Source: Udeniomyces pyricola (Eukaryota > Basidiomycota > Tremellomycetes > Cystofilobasidiales > Mrakiaceae). Taken from it: a stretch of DNA of 64,000 bases. Where the stretch lies: assembly GCA_039545295.1 (NCBI GenBank), contig BCIK01000006.1:434001-498000 (forward strand), written 5' to 3'. Both the position numbers and the translations under genes were made by a program. Positions 1 to 12,078 of this stretch are shown here, piece by piece; positions within the stretch are counted from its first letter, which is position 1, and each line of letters begins with the position of its first letter. The notes under the pieces are model-generated. The model was given only the letters and a program-made list of their open reading frames with translations. It did no database searches and was not told the DNA's origin.

Positions 1-2962
1 AGCTCTTGCCCCGGCGGCACCTGCTGCTGCCGGTGGGTTGTTTGGAGGTGGAGCGGCAGCTGGTGGAGGTGGCTTGTTTGGTGCCAAGCCTGCTGGGGCT
101 ACATTCGGGTGAGTTTACGGAAATACGGAAAAGTAAACGACAGAGTGCGCGAGAGGACACGCGTGCTCGAGACCGGAAACCAGGGGAGAGTAGGGGAATT
201 GGCAGTCATTCAACCGAAAGGCATCATGTTTGAATCAAGCTCATCATCTCGCTACTTTACGTTGTCTCTTTGCTTGCCTTGATTTCTTCTGTGGCTACTA
301 CTCGTGGTGGTGCCCTTCCTTCACACAGAGCGCCTGCGGCGTCTTCGTCGACACCCTCGCTCTTTGGGCAGCCTGCCGCCGCCCCTGCCCCTTCTTCGAC
401 TTCGCTCTTTGGTCAACCCGCTTCATCCTCTACGTCGGGAGCCTCCACTCCCACGTCTACCACTACGCCCTCGACTTCCCTCTTTGGAGGTGCTTCCTCT
501 ACGACGCCAGCCGCTAGTGCCCCCACTTCGCTCTTTGGCGCGAAACCCGCTGCTGCCCCTGCCCCTGCTGCTGCTGCGTCGACCTCGCTCTTCGGCGGAG
601 CTGGTAGCACTGTAGGTGGAGGTGGCCTGTTTGGTGGAGGAGCTGCTGCTGCTGCTGCTGCTGGTAAGCGAGGTGCGGAAGGTAACGCAGAGGGGTCGTC
701 CCTTTTTGGAGCAAAGAAGACTACAACTGGAAGCGACACGCCTTCGACCACTCCACCCGCGACGGCCGGAGGGTTGTTTGGAGCCAAGCCAGCTGGGTGA
801 GTTCGAGTTTAATTTCGGGAACATCCTTATTCGACGCAGCTAGATCCTGACCTCACTTCAATTGGTCGTTGGTCTGGTACATCAGAGCCGCTCCCGCTGT
901 TGGAGGATTTGGAGGAGGAGGTCTCTTTGGAGCCAAACCAGCCGAGTTTGTCCCCTCTCACCACTTGTTCGATTCATCAATGTCTAGGATGCGCCTTTTC
1001 CGCGTCGCCTAACGTATCTATTTCTACTGATGTCATTCAAAATATTCACCATGACGTATTCTCGATCAGACCAACGGCGACGCCCGCAGCTCCGGCCCCC
1101 GCTGCTGGAGGTGGGTTGTTTGGCGCCAAGCCTGCCGAGTGGGTATTTCTCTTTACTCCTTCATCGTCATGTTTTAAAACGCCTCGTATACTCATTCATT
1201 CTGCTCTCTGGATCCTCTCTGGCGTATATACGATAGGCCTGCTGCTCCTGCTTCTGCTTCCGCTCCTGCTGCTGGTGGTCTATTCGGCGCTAAGCCTGCA
1301 GAGTGAGCTTCCTCTCTCTTCGCTCAAGGAATCATTTTAGTCTTCCATTTTAATCTTGCCACTGACGCAATGATGCTTCTCGTCAGGTCTGCTCCTGCTG
1401 CTCCTGCTTCTGGAGGTCTCTTCGGCGCGAAGCCTGCTGGGTTAGTGGTCTCGGATCCGCTTGTTCTGAGCGAAGAAAGTCACGTGGGTGTGGCTTGCTG
1501 ATACGGTTGTTTATTCTCACGCCATGTACCCTATTCGTCGATGAAACTGGTTGGGACTCCTACACAGTTCCACCGCCCCCGCGACATCCTCTCCCTTGGC
1601 CTTTGGCGCCAAACCCGCTACAACGACTCCTGCCTCAGCTACGCCTGCCGCAAAACCTGCTGGATCCCTATTTGGTGCTGCTCCCACGACTTCTGCTCCG
1701 GCTGCTCCCACTGCTGCTCCCACGACAGGAGCCGCTGCATCATCGACGGCGGCTGCTGCCTCAGAGCCAGTCCCGAGCTTGCTCAAGGGTAAGACCATGG
1801 AGGACATTGTTAACGGATGGAGCAAAGAACTCGACGTTCAGGTCAAGGAGTTCCAGAGGCAGGCGGCCGAAGTCAGGGAGTGGGATAAGGTCCTCTTGGA
1901 GAATGGCAACCATGTACGTACATATATGTGGTTTATGTGAAGTTTCCTGCTTCTTCTTCTTCGCCATCATTTCTCAACACAGACGATTGTATGACACTTG
2001 CTCACCCGTGAGTCCTCATCTTGTTGCTGGTTTTTTTTTTCTTTTCTTTTTTTTTTGTCTTCTCCCATCCTCTCTGTACTAGATCTCGACCCTCTACACC
2101 CAAATTCTCGCCGCCGAGCAATCCAACAAGGCCGTCGAGGACTCCCTATCCTATATTGAGTCCCAACAAGCCGAGCTTGGCTCGCTTCTCGATGGGTACG
2201 AGGCGCAGGCGAACGAGATGTTTGACGAGACCGGTGGCCATGCTGCGGTGAGAGGCGGATTGGACTTTGGACCGGCGGATGAAGAGAGGGAAAAGTCGTA
2301 CGTTCTGTCTCTTCCGTTTGTCTGTCCCTTTGCTGGTTGTGAAGATGGATCGCCATCCATATAGGGAGGACATGACTTGTCCTCTCCTTCCGCATTCTAG
2401 CTTCCTGCTTGACCTTGGTGACTGAACTCGTTTTCACCTGTCAATTGGGTTTATTTGTTTCTCCCCCTCCCCCCTCCTTAGCTACGCCCTTGCCGAAACC
2501 CTGCACTCTTCGCTTGACCAACTGTCTCGCTCTCTGACGTCTATGATTGACGAGGTCAACACTCTCTCTTCAAGCACGACGGGACCATCCCTTTCTGCGG
2601 CCTCAATTTTGGATCCCTCTACGTCATCTTCAGACCCCACCGGGACCGCAACTGGAACGACTTTGGGTTCCGTGCCTGTAGACGAGACCGAAGCGGATCC
2701 CATCACCCAGATCAGTCAGATCCTCAACGCGCACCTGACGAGCCTGCAGTGGATCGATAGTGCGACGGGTGGTATGAAGGAGAAGGTCGTCGAGTTGGAG
2801 AGGAAGATGGTTGATGTCAACGGCGGCGCGAGTGCGGGTAGGGTTGGAAGGAGAGCGTTGGAGTTGGGTGGTGGTGGTGGTGGTGCGAGTGGGAAGGGGC
2901 TCGGTGGAAGTAGTGGGGCTGTAGGAGGATCGAGTGGAAGGTTTGGGTTGGGACGACGGTGA
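1..2962 (+). CDS. NSP1: Nucleoporin NSP1/Nup62 (5'-partial)
   Basis: Central-channel FG nucleoporin. In the known family it forms the Nup62-type coiled-coil trimer and its FG repeats line the transport channel. The N-terminal part visible here is Ala/Pro/Thr/Ser-rich with repeated GLFGAKPA, SLFG and LFGQPA motifs. The C-terminal part is an NSP1_C coiled coil that begins SLLKGKTMEDIVNGWSKEL at about 1777, continues through the ISTLYTQILAAEQSNKAVED segment near 2086, and ends after VVELERKMVDVNG with a Gly-rich tail. The frame is already open at base 2, so the start lies outside the window. Exons read as 2-108, about 330-797, 886-945, 1070-1138, 1237-1302, 1387-1440, 1568 to about 1914, then coiled-coil exons to the TGA at 2960. 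All introns in the FG half are phase 2. Family identity is firm; the exact ends of some exons are inferred. Confidence 0.9.
886..1440 (+). repeat. Tandem array of symmetric FG-repeat exons in NSP1
   Basis: Four consecutive mini-exons lie at 886-945, 1070-1138, 1237-1302 and 1387-1440 (60, 69, 66 and 54 nt). Each starts and ends in phase 2 and encodes an Ala/Pro-rich spacer followed by one GLFGAKPA repeat. Each is cut at the same place, just after KPA. The flanking exons end in the same phase, so skipping any of them keeps the frame. This arrangement suggests exon duplication. Confidence 0.8.
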
Positions 2963-3590
2963 TCGATAGGTGGACTTGATCGACGAAAGGGTGAGAGGGG
3001 GGGGGGGGGTTTAGCGAGAGGGGTTTTGTCGTCGTGTTATTTTGTTTTTTCACTGTTACTATATATACTGTTGACTGGCGTGTAATATGGCAACGCTCTT
3101 GATTTGTTCATTCATGCCTGCGTTTGTTCATTGACCTGCGTGAATTGGGCGGTCGGCTAATATGAATGTTGAACAGTAGATGCGTGACCTCAATGTTCGA
3201 TGTCTGAAATCTTGCCGGTGCGTTCCGGCCCGGTTGGACAAGTATACATTGACCGATAACAGCCGGAAGAGTCGAGGAATCCAAACCAATCATCATCATC
3301 TCCGTGACATGACGCCTGAGCTGAAATTCGGTTGCGGATCGGAACGGCTTGATCGGTTAATCTTTGGCCAGCTGTGCTCATGAGGCGAGCCGAGCCTTCC
3401 CCTCCTTATCCTGCATCTGCCCTTTTTTCTCTGTTCTTCTCTTCCCTCATTCTCCGCTCGGTCCCTACGTCTGACTCCCATCTCTCTCGCCAATCACACC
3501 ACTCGACCCTCTCTATCGTCTCGCCCACGTCATCTCCGACGCCTCCACCCCCGCGACTCGCTGCGTCGGAGCTTCATCTGCCTGCCCAGC
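2963..3590 (+). other. Intergenic region
   Basis: Spacer between NSP1 and the next gene on the same strand. It holds a run of about ten G near 2999-3010 and, further on, a C/T-rich leader with CTC/TCC runs typical of promoters in this window. Short open frames here have no recognisable product. Confidence 0.5.
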
Positions 3591-6500
3591 ATGAGCCTCC
3601 AACACCCCTCGCTTCAACTTCTCCTCTCAACGACCTCAACGCCGCCCGTCCAATCACTCTCCTCCAAAGAGCTCATCCTCGATCACATGCTCTTCCTTCA
3701 TGCTGACGCTCGCTTCCATCAGGCCCGTAAGATCCTGGCGATGCGTGAGCGTGGCCGCTGGTCTGGCACGCTCATCCTCGGCTGGGGAGAGGAAAGCGAG
3801 GACGAGGATCGGGAAGGGGAGAGTTGGGAGACAACCATCGGGTACGGCCGGGATAGGAAGCAACCTCTCCCGACATCCTCCTCGACCTCTCGTCATACGG
3901 ACTCTACCCGTCCCTTTGACGCCAAGGCAGGAGAAAGCGCCCTCGCCAGTGTCCGTCAGACTGCTCGCCGTTCCGACCGATCACGGGCCAAGATTGACGG
4001 CGATGAAGATGCTCAAGGAATCGAAACGATGCTTTCTGCCATGCTGGATCGGCTCAAGCTCGTCCCCCCTTCTTTCAACCCTGCTGGATTTACCAAGACC
4101 ACCAAACGCTCTTCCTACCACTTATCCCATCACCTTCGTCCCAAACCCTCTCGAGGTCGCCCGACCAGTCGGCATAGCCGCTCGACCTCGCTTATACCCC
4201 TGAGCTCCTCCGGCGGCCCCGCTGCCCTCCATCGTCAGGGTGGTCCTTCCAACGCCTCGTCCAGCTGCTCTTCAGGGTCTGAATCAGAATCTGACGATGA
4301 AGAAGACCCGACTCTCGTCTCACTTGCTGCAGAAGGATTGATGGAAAGCATGCCTGAAGTAATCAAGCTCCGCCTCACGCTCGCCGCCATGGTCGACGTC
4401 CTTATTTCGGTCGCGTCCTCGGAATCGTTGTCGTCCTCTTCCTCGACATTCCCTTGTGATTTCCCGCACACGATGTCGACGTCACTAGCGAAGGCCACGA
4501 AGCTTTTCAACCCCATCTCTTCTGCGCCATTGCATGCTTTTCCGTCAACGAGTGTTGTCATTCCATCGTCTGCGTCAGTCGCGTCGACCGCGACCTGGGT
4601 CTCACCTTTGCCTGAACCTCAACCTTCCGCTTTGGCTCGACCGGCTTCAGCGTTTCCCCCTGGATCGATATGGGATCATGGTTCGTCTGCTCACTCATCG
4701 TTTGATCACCTGCATGTAGAAAGCAAGAACGCGTTGAGCTGACCAAATTAGCAGTCCCTCGCGCAGCTGGACCCGAAGGGCCCTGGGCGTTTGCCGGCGG
4801 CCAGGCCAATCTCTATCCACACTCGACAGCACCCCTTCACCAACCCTTATCAACTAGCCACCCTCAATCAGACCATCGAAAATCGCTCTCATCGATTCAT
4901 GTTTTGACCATGCCAACTGCATCCTCAGCCCGATCAATGCCTTTTTCGTCTGCCCAACGACCTTTCCCGGCTTCGTCAGATTCTGCCATCGAGTCGACGG
5001 TACCTGGTCCTCGGACAAAGAAAGCCGTCGGTCGGTCCAAGCTCAAGTACGACGCGGGTATCAGTCGCCCTACAACAACCTCTACGACTCACGCCCCGCC
5101 AACCAGTGCCCGTGCTTGCTTGCAATCACGCCCATCTACTTTGCTCACACTCATCGATCTCACCGATTCACCTGCGGAGGGTCGTTATCTATCTCTTCTT
5201 AAAGCTTTCCTTCTCGTCTCCAAAGATCTCGCCATTGCCTATGGCCGCAGCACATCCGAGAGTAAGCTCGCCTGTCAATCTTCGTCGAGACTCGCCAACA
5301 ACGGACGAAGCAAAAAGGGTCGACTCTTGGGCGAGCGAGGACATGGCGGACGCAGTGAGACAGCCAGGTCGGCCTCCGATGGCTTGGTAGAAGATCTGTT
5401 TGAGTTTGAGAGTGATTCAGAGACATCCGTCGCTAACAGCTCCGGAACCGAAAACGATCAGCACCCCTATCCGAATTCGACGGCTTCCCAACCCCCCTCT
5501 GCTCATGCTCGACGACGGTCTTCAGCAGCAGCTTCCTCTGGTCCGGCATGCTACCGCCTTCCTCCATCCCTTCCTACGTCTCGAGTGCCCTCGAGAGCCT
5601 CTTCTCCTCCGCCACCCTTGTCGAAACGCTCAACGACGGACCGAAGTTTGACGGCTCGTCCGACGCGTGGATGGTACGCCCTTTTGGCAGCGTTATTGAC
5701 CCAAGTCGTGCTTGAAGGGTTTCTGACGGGCGGATGGACCCATGGGGAAAGCGTGGAACTTGTCTTTGGTGTCGGGAGTCGCAGCAAAGGCGCCAAAGGA
5801 CCGGTATCTACTGTCGGCGGGCTGGAGGAAGCGGCTTGGGTCTTGTTTGGCGACGGAGAGTCGGAGATATCGACTAAAGGTGGAAAGAAGAGGCGGAACA
5901 AGCGACGGAAGGAGTTTGAGAAAGAAATGGAGGAGCGATGTGCAGAAGTGAGTTACCTCTCTGTCGATCTCATCACGCGAGTGGGTTGGATGCGCTGAGG
6001 AAAAGAGGGAGGACAGAGAGAAGGTGAAGGGCCTTGACCTGACGTGTGTCGTTCTCCCTTTTGGTCCGCTTTCAGTTTCTTACGATTGACAACCAAACGC
6101 CATCGCTGTTATCCCATCTCCAATCGCTTTCGGCTCGATACTCGTCAGAGAGCACGTCGCGAGCGACTCTGCGTTTTCTGGAGGCCGCCGGTTCATTCTT
6201 GGGCGTGCCGAGCTTAGCATTGGTCAGTCAATGTGTCGGCTAAAGACAAGTCAGTATCAGGCACGATACGATTGAAAGGCTAAAAAAACCCACATTACTG
6301 TTCCAACCCATCGTCGTATACAGAATCAACGACCTCCCGCTGGTCTTACCACTCAGCCCTCCTCGACGCGATCTTCGCTTTCGTCGTCCTCGATCCCAAT
6401 CTCATCGCTTCTCAACCCGTCTTTGCCCAGCCATGGCACGTTTCAACTGCCCACTGCTCCCATGGATGTCCAACCCCTTCATGAAGAAGATACCTCCCAG

Positions 6501-7567
6501 CCTCGGTTCCCAACGTACATGCAAGAGCCTCCTTCGCCACCCCTGAATCCAACCTTGATCCGTCAGGGAATCGAACGCTTCTTTGCCCCTCCTCGATTAG
6601 CCGACAAGCCGTTCTCATCTCGCCCCACCCGACTTGAACGCCACGGACGCGATCGATCGGTTGACGGAGGATTCGACCTGCTCGCTTCCTCTCTCTCCTC
6701 CTCGTCCTTCAAGACGCCTTTGAAGAATGAGCGAAAGATGGCAGGGGTGAGCGTGATGGTGAGCCCGCCAGAAGAGGAAGAGTACGATCGGGCTGGCATG
6801 CTCGGTCTCATTGGAGGAACCTTTGGTCAACGCGAGCCGTCTTTGAGTGTCGCTGCTGCCTCACCCATCGTGTCGCCGTCGTCGGCAGCGTTGTTGCATC
6901 GGTCGGATGCTGCAGGAGGAGGTGGTGTCATGGGGAGAAAGAGGTACTGGTCGATGAGAGGGGAGGAAGACGCAGAAGAGGAGAGTTATCGGGAAGGTGA
7001 AGGCAAGAGGATTCACGAGTGGGGGAGTAAGCAGCAGCAGCAGCAGCCGGCTGAATCGTCATCGTCATCATCATCATCATCATCATGCGAGGCCACGGCG
7101 ACAGAATCAACGACAACGACGACAGCGGACGTGGAGGTAGATGTCGAGGGCGTGTCTGGCGACGCTCCCGCTGCTGCTGCTGTCGCTACTGCTGGTTCGA
7201 CCCATCCACTCACAGACAAAGAGGACGACGAGTTCACACCGATGGAGAGCGCCAAGTCGTCGCCAGAAGCCGGAGATAACGGATTCGTAGAGGATTGGCC
7301 AGAGTGCGTATATACATATCTTTCTGTCTCTCTCTCTTTCTCTCTCTTGGGTCTTACTCTCTGTCTCGATGGAACAGACATGTCAATCTGTGTTTTGTTT
7401 TGATATCGTTGTCATTGGACAAATCCCAAATTCTCCTCTTCTCTCTCTCTGCTTTCTCTTTCGATAAACTGACCGTTTTCTTTTCTGTTTCTTTTCTTCT
7501 TCTTCTCTTCTTTTCTTTTCTTCTCCTTGGTCCTTCATTTCGTGTTGACAGTCCTTATGGCGTCTAA
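3591..7567 (+). CDS. Hypothetical low-complexity protein
   Basis: I do not recognise this protein. The proposed start opens with MSLQHPSLQLLL, and the first part contains an ordered stretch, ELILDHMLFLHADARFHQAR, followed by acidic and Ser-rich sequence. A second reading segment runs from about 4720 to 5998. It carries two further ordered blocks: LIDLTDSPAEGRYLSLLKAF near 5152, and a hydrophobic helix WYALLAALLTQVVLEGFLTG near 5670. A third exon (about 6070-6230) gives SLLSHLQSLSARYSSES. The last large exon (to about 7302) is Ser-, Glu- and Gln-rich with CAG and TCA codon runs. A final short exon gives the C-terminus DPYGV and a TAA at 7565. Exon joins near 4650-4720 and 5950-6420 are uncertain. 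It could be two genes, but the matching frames and lack of terminator-like spacing favour one. Confidence 0.55.
7020..7090 (+). repeat. CAG and TCA/TCG codon runs
   Basis: A short (CAG)n run is followed by a (TCA/TCG)n run inside the coding frame of the hypothetical protein. It encodes Gln then Ser homopolymers and is a likely length-variable microsatellite. Confidence 0.7.
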
Positions 7568-7667
7568 AACTCCCGAGCGATCGATTGATTGATCATCTTG
7601 AGCGCACGTACGATGATGCAAAATCGGACCTTTGGCCGTTCGTCGTCGTCCTATGACATACATCTTA

Positions 7668-7734
7668 TCCATACACACACCTCATCCGCCCATCCATACA
7701 CACACCTCATCCACCCGTCCATACACATATCACT
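7668..7734 (+). repeat. 25-bp tandem repeat, about 2.6 copies
   Basis: Units start at 7668, 7693 and 7718, each opening TCCATACACA and containing CCTCATCC. The third copy is partial. It lies just downstream of the hypothetical gene. Confidence 0.75.
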
Positions 7735-8131
7735 GCTTTCCCTCCCCCTTTTTCTTCTTCACTTTACGTTGCCTTTCGGTTTTTGCTCCTTTTTTTTTTT
7801 TTGTCTTGTTTCTCTCTTTTTGCTTGGATCTCCATGGGACCCGATCGATCCGGTGAAGATGGATGATCATGGGCAGATATTCGAGGCGGAACATGCATGA
7901 TGGATGATGGATGATCTTGCAGTGGTGACAGTCGGGTCGGATGATTTGTCGTTTGTCGGACGTACGTGTATAACGTCGGTCCATTGTAGTCGATTCGAGG
8001 AGGTTAATTTATCCCGAGTGGGCCGGCCGGTCACATCATCGTCGGTTGTCAAACTCATACATAGACTTTGATCAAGTTATGACGAAGCTTGCCAGAGCGC
8101 CCCAGTACGTACGATGGCCGCGTCAAGACCG

Positions 8132-8181
<50 letters not shown>
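8132..8181 (+). repeat. 50-nt poly(A) tract
   Basis: An uninterrupted run of A spans 8132-8181. No coding frame of a mobile element lies next to it and no target-site duplication is obvious. Confidence 0.9.
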
Positions 8182-8182
<1 letters not shown>

Positions 8183-8640
8183 ACGTTTGCACGACCGGTC
8201 GCGAAGGCCATGGATATTGGATGAAGGAAGCTATAGGGACTGTCAAGAATTTTTTTTCTGGAAAACATCATGACGCTTTTCTTCTGAGTTGATTTATCGT
8301 CGAATGACGGTTGTAGGAGTCGATGATGGGTTTTTGGGGTTTTTTTTTTTCTTCTTCTTTAATCCCCGGACGATGGAAAAGGAGGACGATTGGCGCAGTT
8401 CTCTCGCCAGAGTGACAAAAAAAAGAAACAGAAACAGGAAGAAGAAAAAAACACGCATTCGATCGATTCCTTATTTAATTCAAAAGGAAATTTAAACAAA
8501 AAAAAGGAAAACAAGCCAAACGCGAATGTTTTATTTCCTCTCCTTTGTTTTCTTCTCTCTCTCTCTTTCCCTCTCTGAGGTAAAGAAGGGGGAAAAAGGG
8601 TTTTCAAAGGATGGTTTTTGGTCTTTTCAAACCCAATCGC

Positions 8641-9952
8641 TTAGTTAGCGATGGTGACCTCGACCTCGACTCCGGGCTCGAGGGAGATGGAGGTCTAAAA
8701 GGAAAGAAAAAAAAAGGAGAGTGAAGGGAAAAAAAGAGAACAAGGAACCAAGATGTTAGTTAGAGGATGGGGGGGGGGGGGAATGGAAACGGATCAGACG
8801 ATACGGTCAGGGTGCGGATGTGTGTATGATGTGTGTGTAAAGCAGGAACGTGTATGAATGGACAGGAACAACATCGCGTCTGTTTTGACCCGTGGGTTCG
8901 GGTCATCAGAGGTAGAACAATCGTCTCGCCCCCTTCCCTTCTCCCTCTATTCTCGATAAAACCGGTTTTTCTTCCCCCTTGCCCCGCGCCCCTCTCCTCT
9001 CGGAAGAGAAAGAGCGACGCATCTGAAGCCACTGCCTGTCGACCTTCGATGCCTCCCTTTCGCCTTATCTTCCAAGCTTTTCCCAACAACCTTTCTCCAG
9101 CGACTCCCGCCGTTTGTTCTCTGATCCCATCCCTGTCAACTTTCTTCCCCCAATCGCACCGTCCGTGTACCAACCCCCCCTCCCATCCAGGCCCAGCTCC
9201 TTCCTTCATCCCAATCCTCACGCCTTGTGGATGCGCAGGACACGCCACTCAAAAGAGCGAACCCCCAAGGGACAAAAAACGACTCTAAAAGAATACAAAA
9301 CCCCCAAGGAAAATGAAAGAGAGTGAGAGAGAGGAAGGGAAACGTACGATCTGCTTAACGATCTCAGACGACGAGTTAAGGTCGATGAGTCGCTTGTGGA
9401 TCTTCATCTCGAATCGGTCCCAGGTCTTGGATCCCTCTCCGCAAGGACTATATTCCATTAAAAAAACGCGCACACACATACATGGCAACAGATTTATGTT
9501 AGCGGGTTAGGAAGAGAGAAAGAGAGAGAGAGGAAGCAGGAAGGGGGAGCAAGGAAGACATACGTCTTTCGGGTGGTGATCTTGAGGACCTTGGTGGGCA
9601 TTCGGATGGGTCCCTTGACTCGGAGATCCTTGTCCTTGGCTCGGTTGATGAGGTCGTTAGAGACTGATCGAATAGAGCATGTCAGGGCGCAAAAGAGAGG
9701 AGAGCAGAGAGGGTTTTGAAAAGGTGAGAATGTCAGGTTTCGTTGGGAAGGGAAAAAAGGCCCGTTTCTCGAATCCTCCCCCTCCCTCCCCTCGCCAAAC
9801 TCCCCCGTTGCAAAGCCCCTGGAGAGAAGTTGTCAAGACGTACACTTCTCCAACGACTTGACGTTTCGCGAGGTCAAGGTGATTCGGATCTTGTGGAACT
9901 TGGGTCCGGCAGCGGCACCGGTCTTCTCGAAGTCGTCTCCCTTGGAAGCCAT
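8641..9952 (-). CDS. RPS20: 40S ribosomal protein S20 (uS10)
   Basis: Small-subunit ribosomal protein uS10. Four exons are read on the minus strand: 9952-9844, 9663-9564, 9447-9348 and 8694-8641. The protein starts [16 protein letters not shown] and shows family signatures [56 protein letters not shown] and the ending [16 protein letters not shown]. About 121 residues, normal for the family. All splice phases agree. The ATG follows directly from alignment with the conserved N-terminus, and the stop is TAA. The last intron (9347-8695) is 653 nt, far longer than the other two. As a housekeeping gene it is expected to be strongly expressed; the sequence itself does not show regulation. Confidence 0.95.
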
Positions 9953-10571
9953 GTTGGTAGATTGGAAAGGTGAAGAAGGGGGGGTGGTCTAGCGACTTGT
10001 GTTGGAGGGGGGGAAGAAGCACAGCGGTGACCTGAGGGAAAGGATGAGAACGAGACGAGCGTGAGAATTGGCAAGAAGGTCTCTGACGTGCGTGTTCAAG
10101 ACAACAGAATCATGGCATAGGGTGCATATAGCCAGCTGGCAGGCGGGCATGAAGGGAAGAAAGGCGGGGGGGGAGGAAAGGACACTGACTAGTTGAACGA
10201 GGGGACAGGAAAGAGAGAGGCCGCAAAGATTTTGGACGTTCCCCCTTGCGTCGCCCGTCCCGCCGGGGGCGTCGCGCTCGTCGCGACTCGTTCCGCTTTA
10301 ACCATCAACTTTGGATCGATTCGTTCGCACATTATCCTATATACATCCAATGTACGATCTATACAACATTCATTTACATCCATCCCCGCTTCACCCTGTC
10401 CTCATGTCGACGCCCCATCCACCTGTTTCTTTCTTGGCTCGGTATCCATTCGCCATACATGCACACATATCATCTATCGATATTCACTCACAACTCAATC
10501 GTACTCTGCCAGCATATACACCACCCACCATGATCAATATGGTTCAAGAATCTCCACAGCTCCCTCCACGC
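9953..10571 (-). promoter_or_regulatory. RPS20 upstream region
   Basis: Spacer between the RPS20 start and the 3' end of the phosphatase-like gene, both on the minus strand. It should hold the RPS20 promoter. Short GT/AC-rich and G-rich runs are seen. I cannot point to a defined element or to any gene. Confidence 0.4.
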
Positions 10572-11782
10572 TCAGTCGTGCAGCTGACGGATATATTTTT
10601 CAATCAACTCCGGGTCGTTCTGTGTATTTGATCCCAACAAGTAAACCAGGGTGGAATCCCATCAGCCTTCATTCATCGTCCAGTAATAGAACGAAATGGA
10701 CTCTCGTTCAGGATAACTCGCCGCAGTTTCACTCAATCTCCTATCCCATCTTTTACAACTTACACCCCCCCCCCTTGTTTTTTTTTTGTTCTCTGCTCCT
10801 CGGCATGTCCGCTCTCCTTCCTTCTTCAGCTCCATCTCCAACCGTTGTTTCGGGTTCGGCACTCACCCTGTACCGTTGTTGGAATCCACCGAAGCCTTCA
10901 CGGAGGATCAGGACCTCTTGCTTGCGCGTCGGGTCGACTTTAGCCAACGCTTCAGCGTAGCGTCGGGCGGCTTTGGGGCCTCTGCTCATGAGAAGAAGAA
11001 GAAAAATAAAGGAGAACGTTCAATGACATAGACAAAGAGTGGAAAAGAGGAAAGCCCAAGCAGATAACGACGAGGTCAACTTGATGAGTATGACTATGCG
11101 CATATATACATATATATCAACATAAATATATATGACGAGTAAATCTCTTTATGTGATCCCTGCTCACCCATCATGATTCTTCCGCCTGAACCCTCCTCCC
11201 CTACAAAGTTCATTCCGGACCTCTACATATCGAAACTCACCTGACTTGACTCAACGCGCAATGAAAGATGACTTGGTCTTTTCCTTTCAGCTCGGCCGTC
11301 AGCTTGTCAAACGTCGTCGCGTCGTGCGTCGTTGAAGGAAGGGGTCGGCACGAAACGATGTTTCCTCCCTTTGTTGGGTTGTCAGAAGGGAGGGAGGGGG
11401 GGGGAGGAAGAAAGCTGGGTCAGTCATTCCTCGTGGTCATGAGTCACCGGATATCGAAGAAGAAGCGATAGGATGAGGTCGGATGGACAAGAAAAGGGAG
11501 AGAGAGAGAGAGAGCGCGCCGGGTATGGGAATTCACAAAGAAGTCATCGTCTCGAACATCGACGACGACAAAGGGTGGAGGCGTCGACTTGGGCGTCGAC
11601 TTAATAAGCGCCGCGAGATCCTGGTTGAATAGATGCCATCAAGACGAACGGGATATAGTCAGATCATGCCCGGGAAAGTCGTCACGGGGAGCTCGAGGGC
11701 ATGCATCACGCTGGAGCTCGGCGAGGTTTCAAGCCATGATGGTGCGACAGACCTCGGGATCGATGTACTTGGGAGTGTACAT
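10572..11782 (-). CDS. CDC25-like rhodanese phosphatase (Ibp1/Ych1 type)
   Basis: Small single-domain rhodanese protein of the Cdc25/Acr2 group, which includes fission yeast Ibp1 and budding yeast Ych1/Arr2. These act as phosphatases or arsenate reductases. Exons are inferred as 11782-11753 (MYTPKYIDPE), 11620-11537 (DLAALIKS..VVVDVRDDDFF), 11368 to about 11242, 10975 to about 10873, and a last exon of about 48 nt ending at the TGA at 10572. The active-site loop reads FHCALSQVRGPKAARR, i.e. HCX5R with Cys and Arg both present, split by an intron after VR. The aspartate-rich VVVDVRDDDF block is the usual CH2A region. The C-terminus NDPELIEKYIRQLHD matches the family tail. The first and last introns are inferred from homology, so those junctions are less certain. 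Substrate (phosphotyrosine or arsenate) cannot be told. Confidence 0.8.
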
Positions 11783-12078
11783 GGTTTGAGTTGTCTTGGA
11801 GGAGATGAAGCGGGGCAAAAAGGAGGCGGTGGTGGAGGTGGAGGAGGGGAACAAACGAGGGAGTATGATAGGGAAGGAGGATCGGATGAGGAAGGACGAC
11901 ATTCACGTCGGGAGGCTCAGCAGATTGATTATCCAACGGCCTGTCGGGCACAACCGACTCAAGCATCTGCCGGTTCGTTATATATGCATATATGTAATTA
12001 AATCATATCCATACCCCTTCGACCGTCATCTTTCACACCCATCCCATTATTCCTTCACACCACTCCAGCCTCATTCCG

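Larger units (their letters stand above)
7568..8640. other. Convergent intergenic region with simple repeats
   Basis: Space between two convergent genes. It contains C/T tracts, a 25-bp direct repeat and a 50-nt A tract, and several further A and T runs up to RPS20. The apparent poly-Lys and poly-Phe frames here come from the homopolymer. No gene is supported. Confidence 0.6.

Noticed and set aside
8046..8292. Frames rich in Lys or Phe
   Set aside because: They are translations of the poly(A) tract.
11733..11760. Premature stop in the CDC25-like gene after MYTPKYIDPEVCRTIMA
   Set aside because: An intron from 11752 to 11621 removes it and joins IDPE to DLAALIKS in frame, the order expected for the family.
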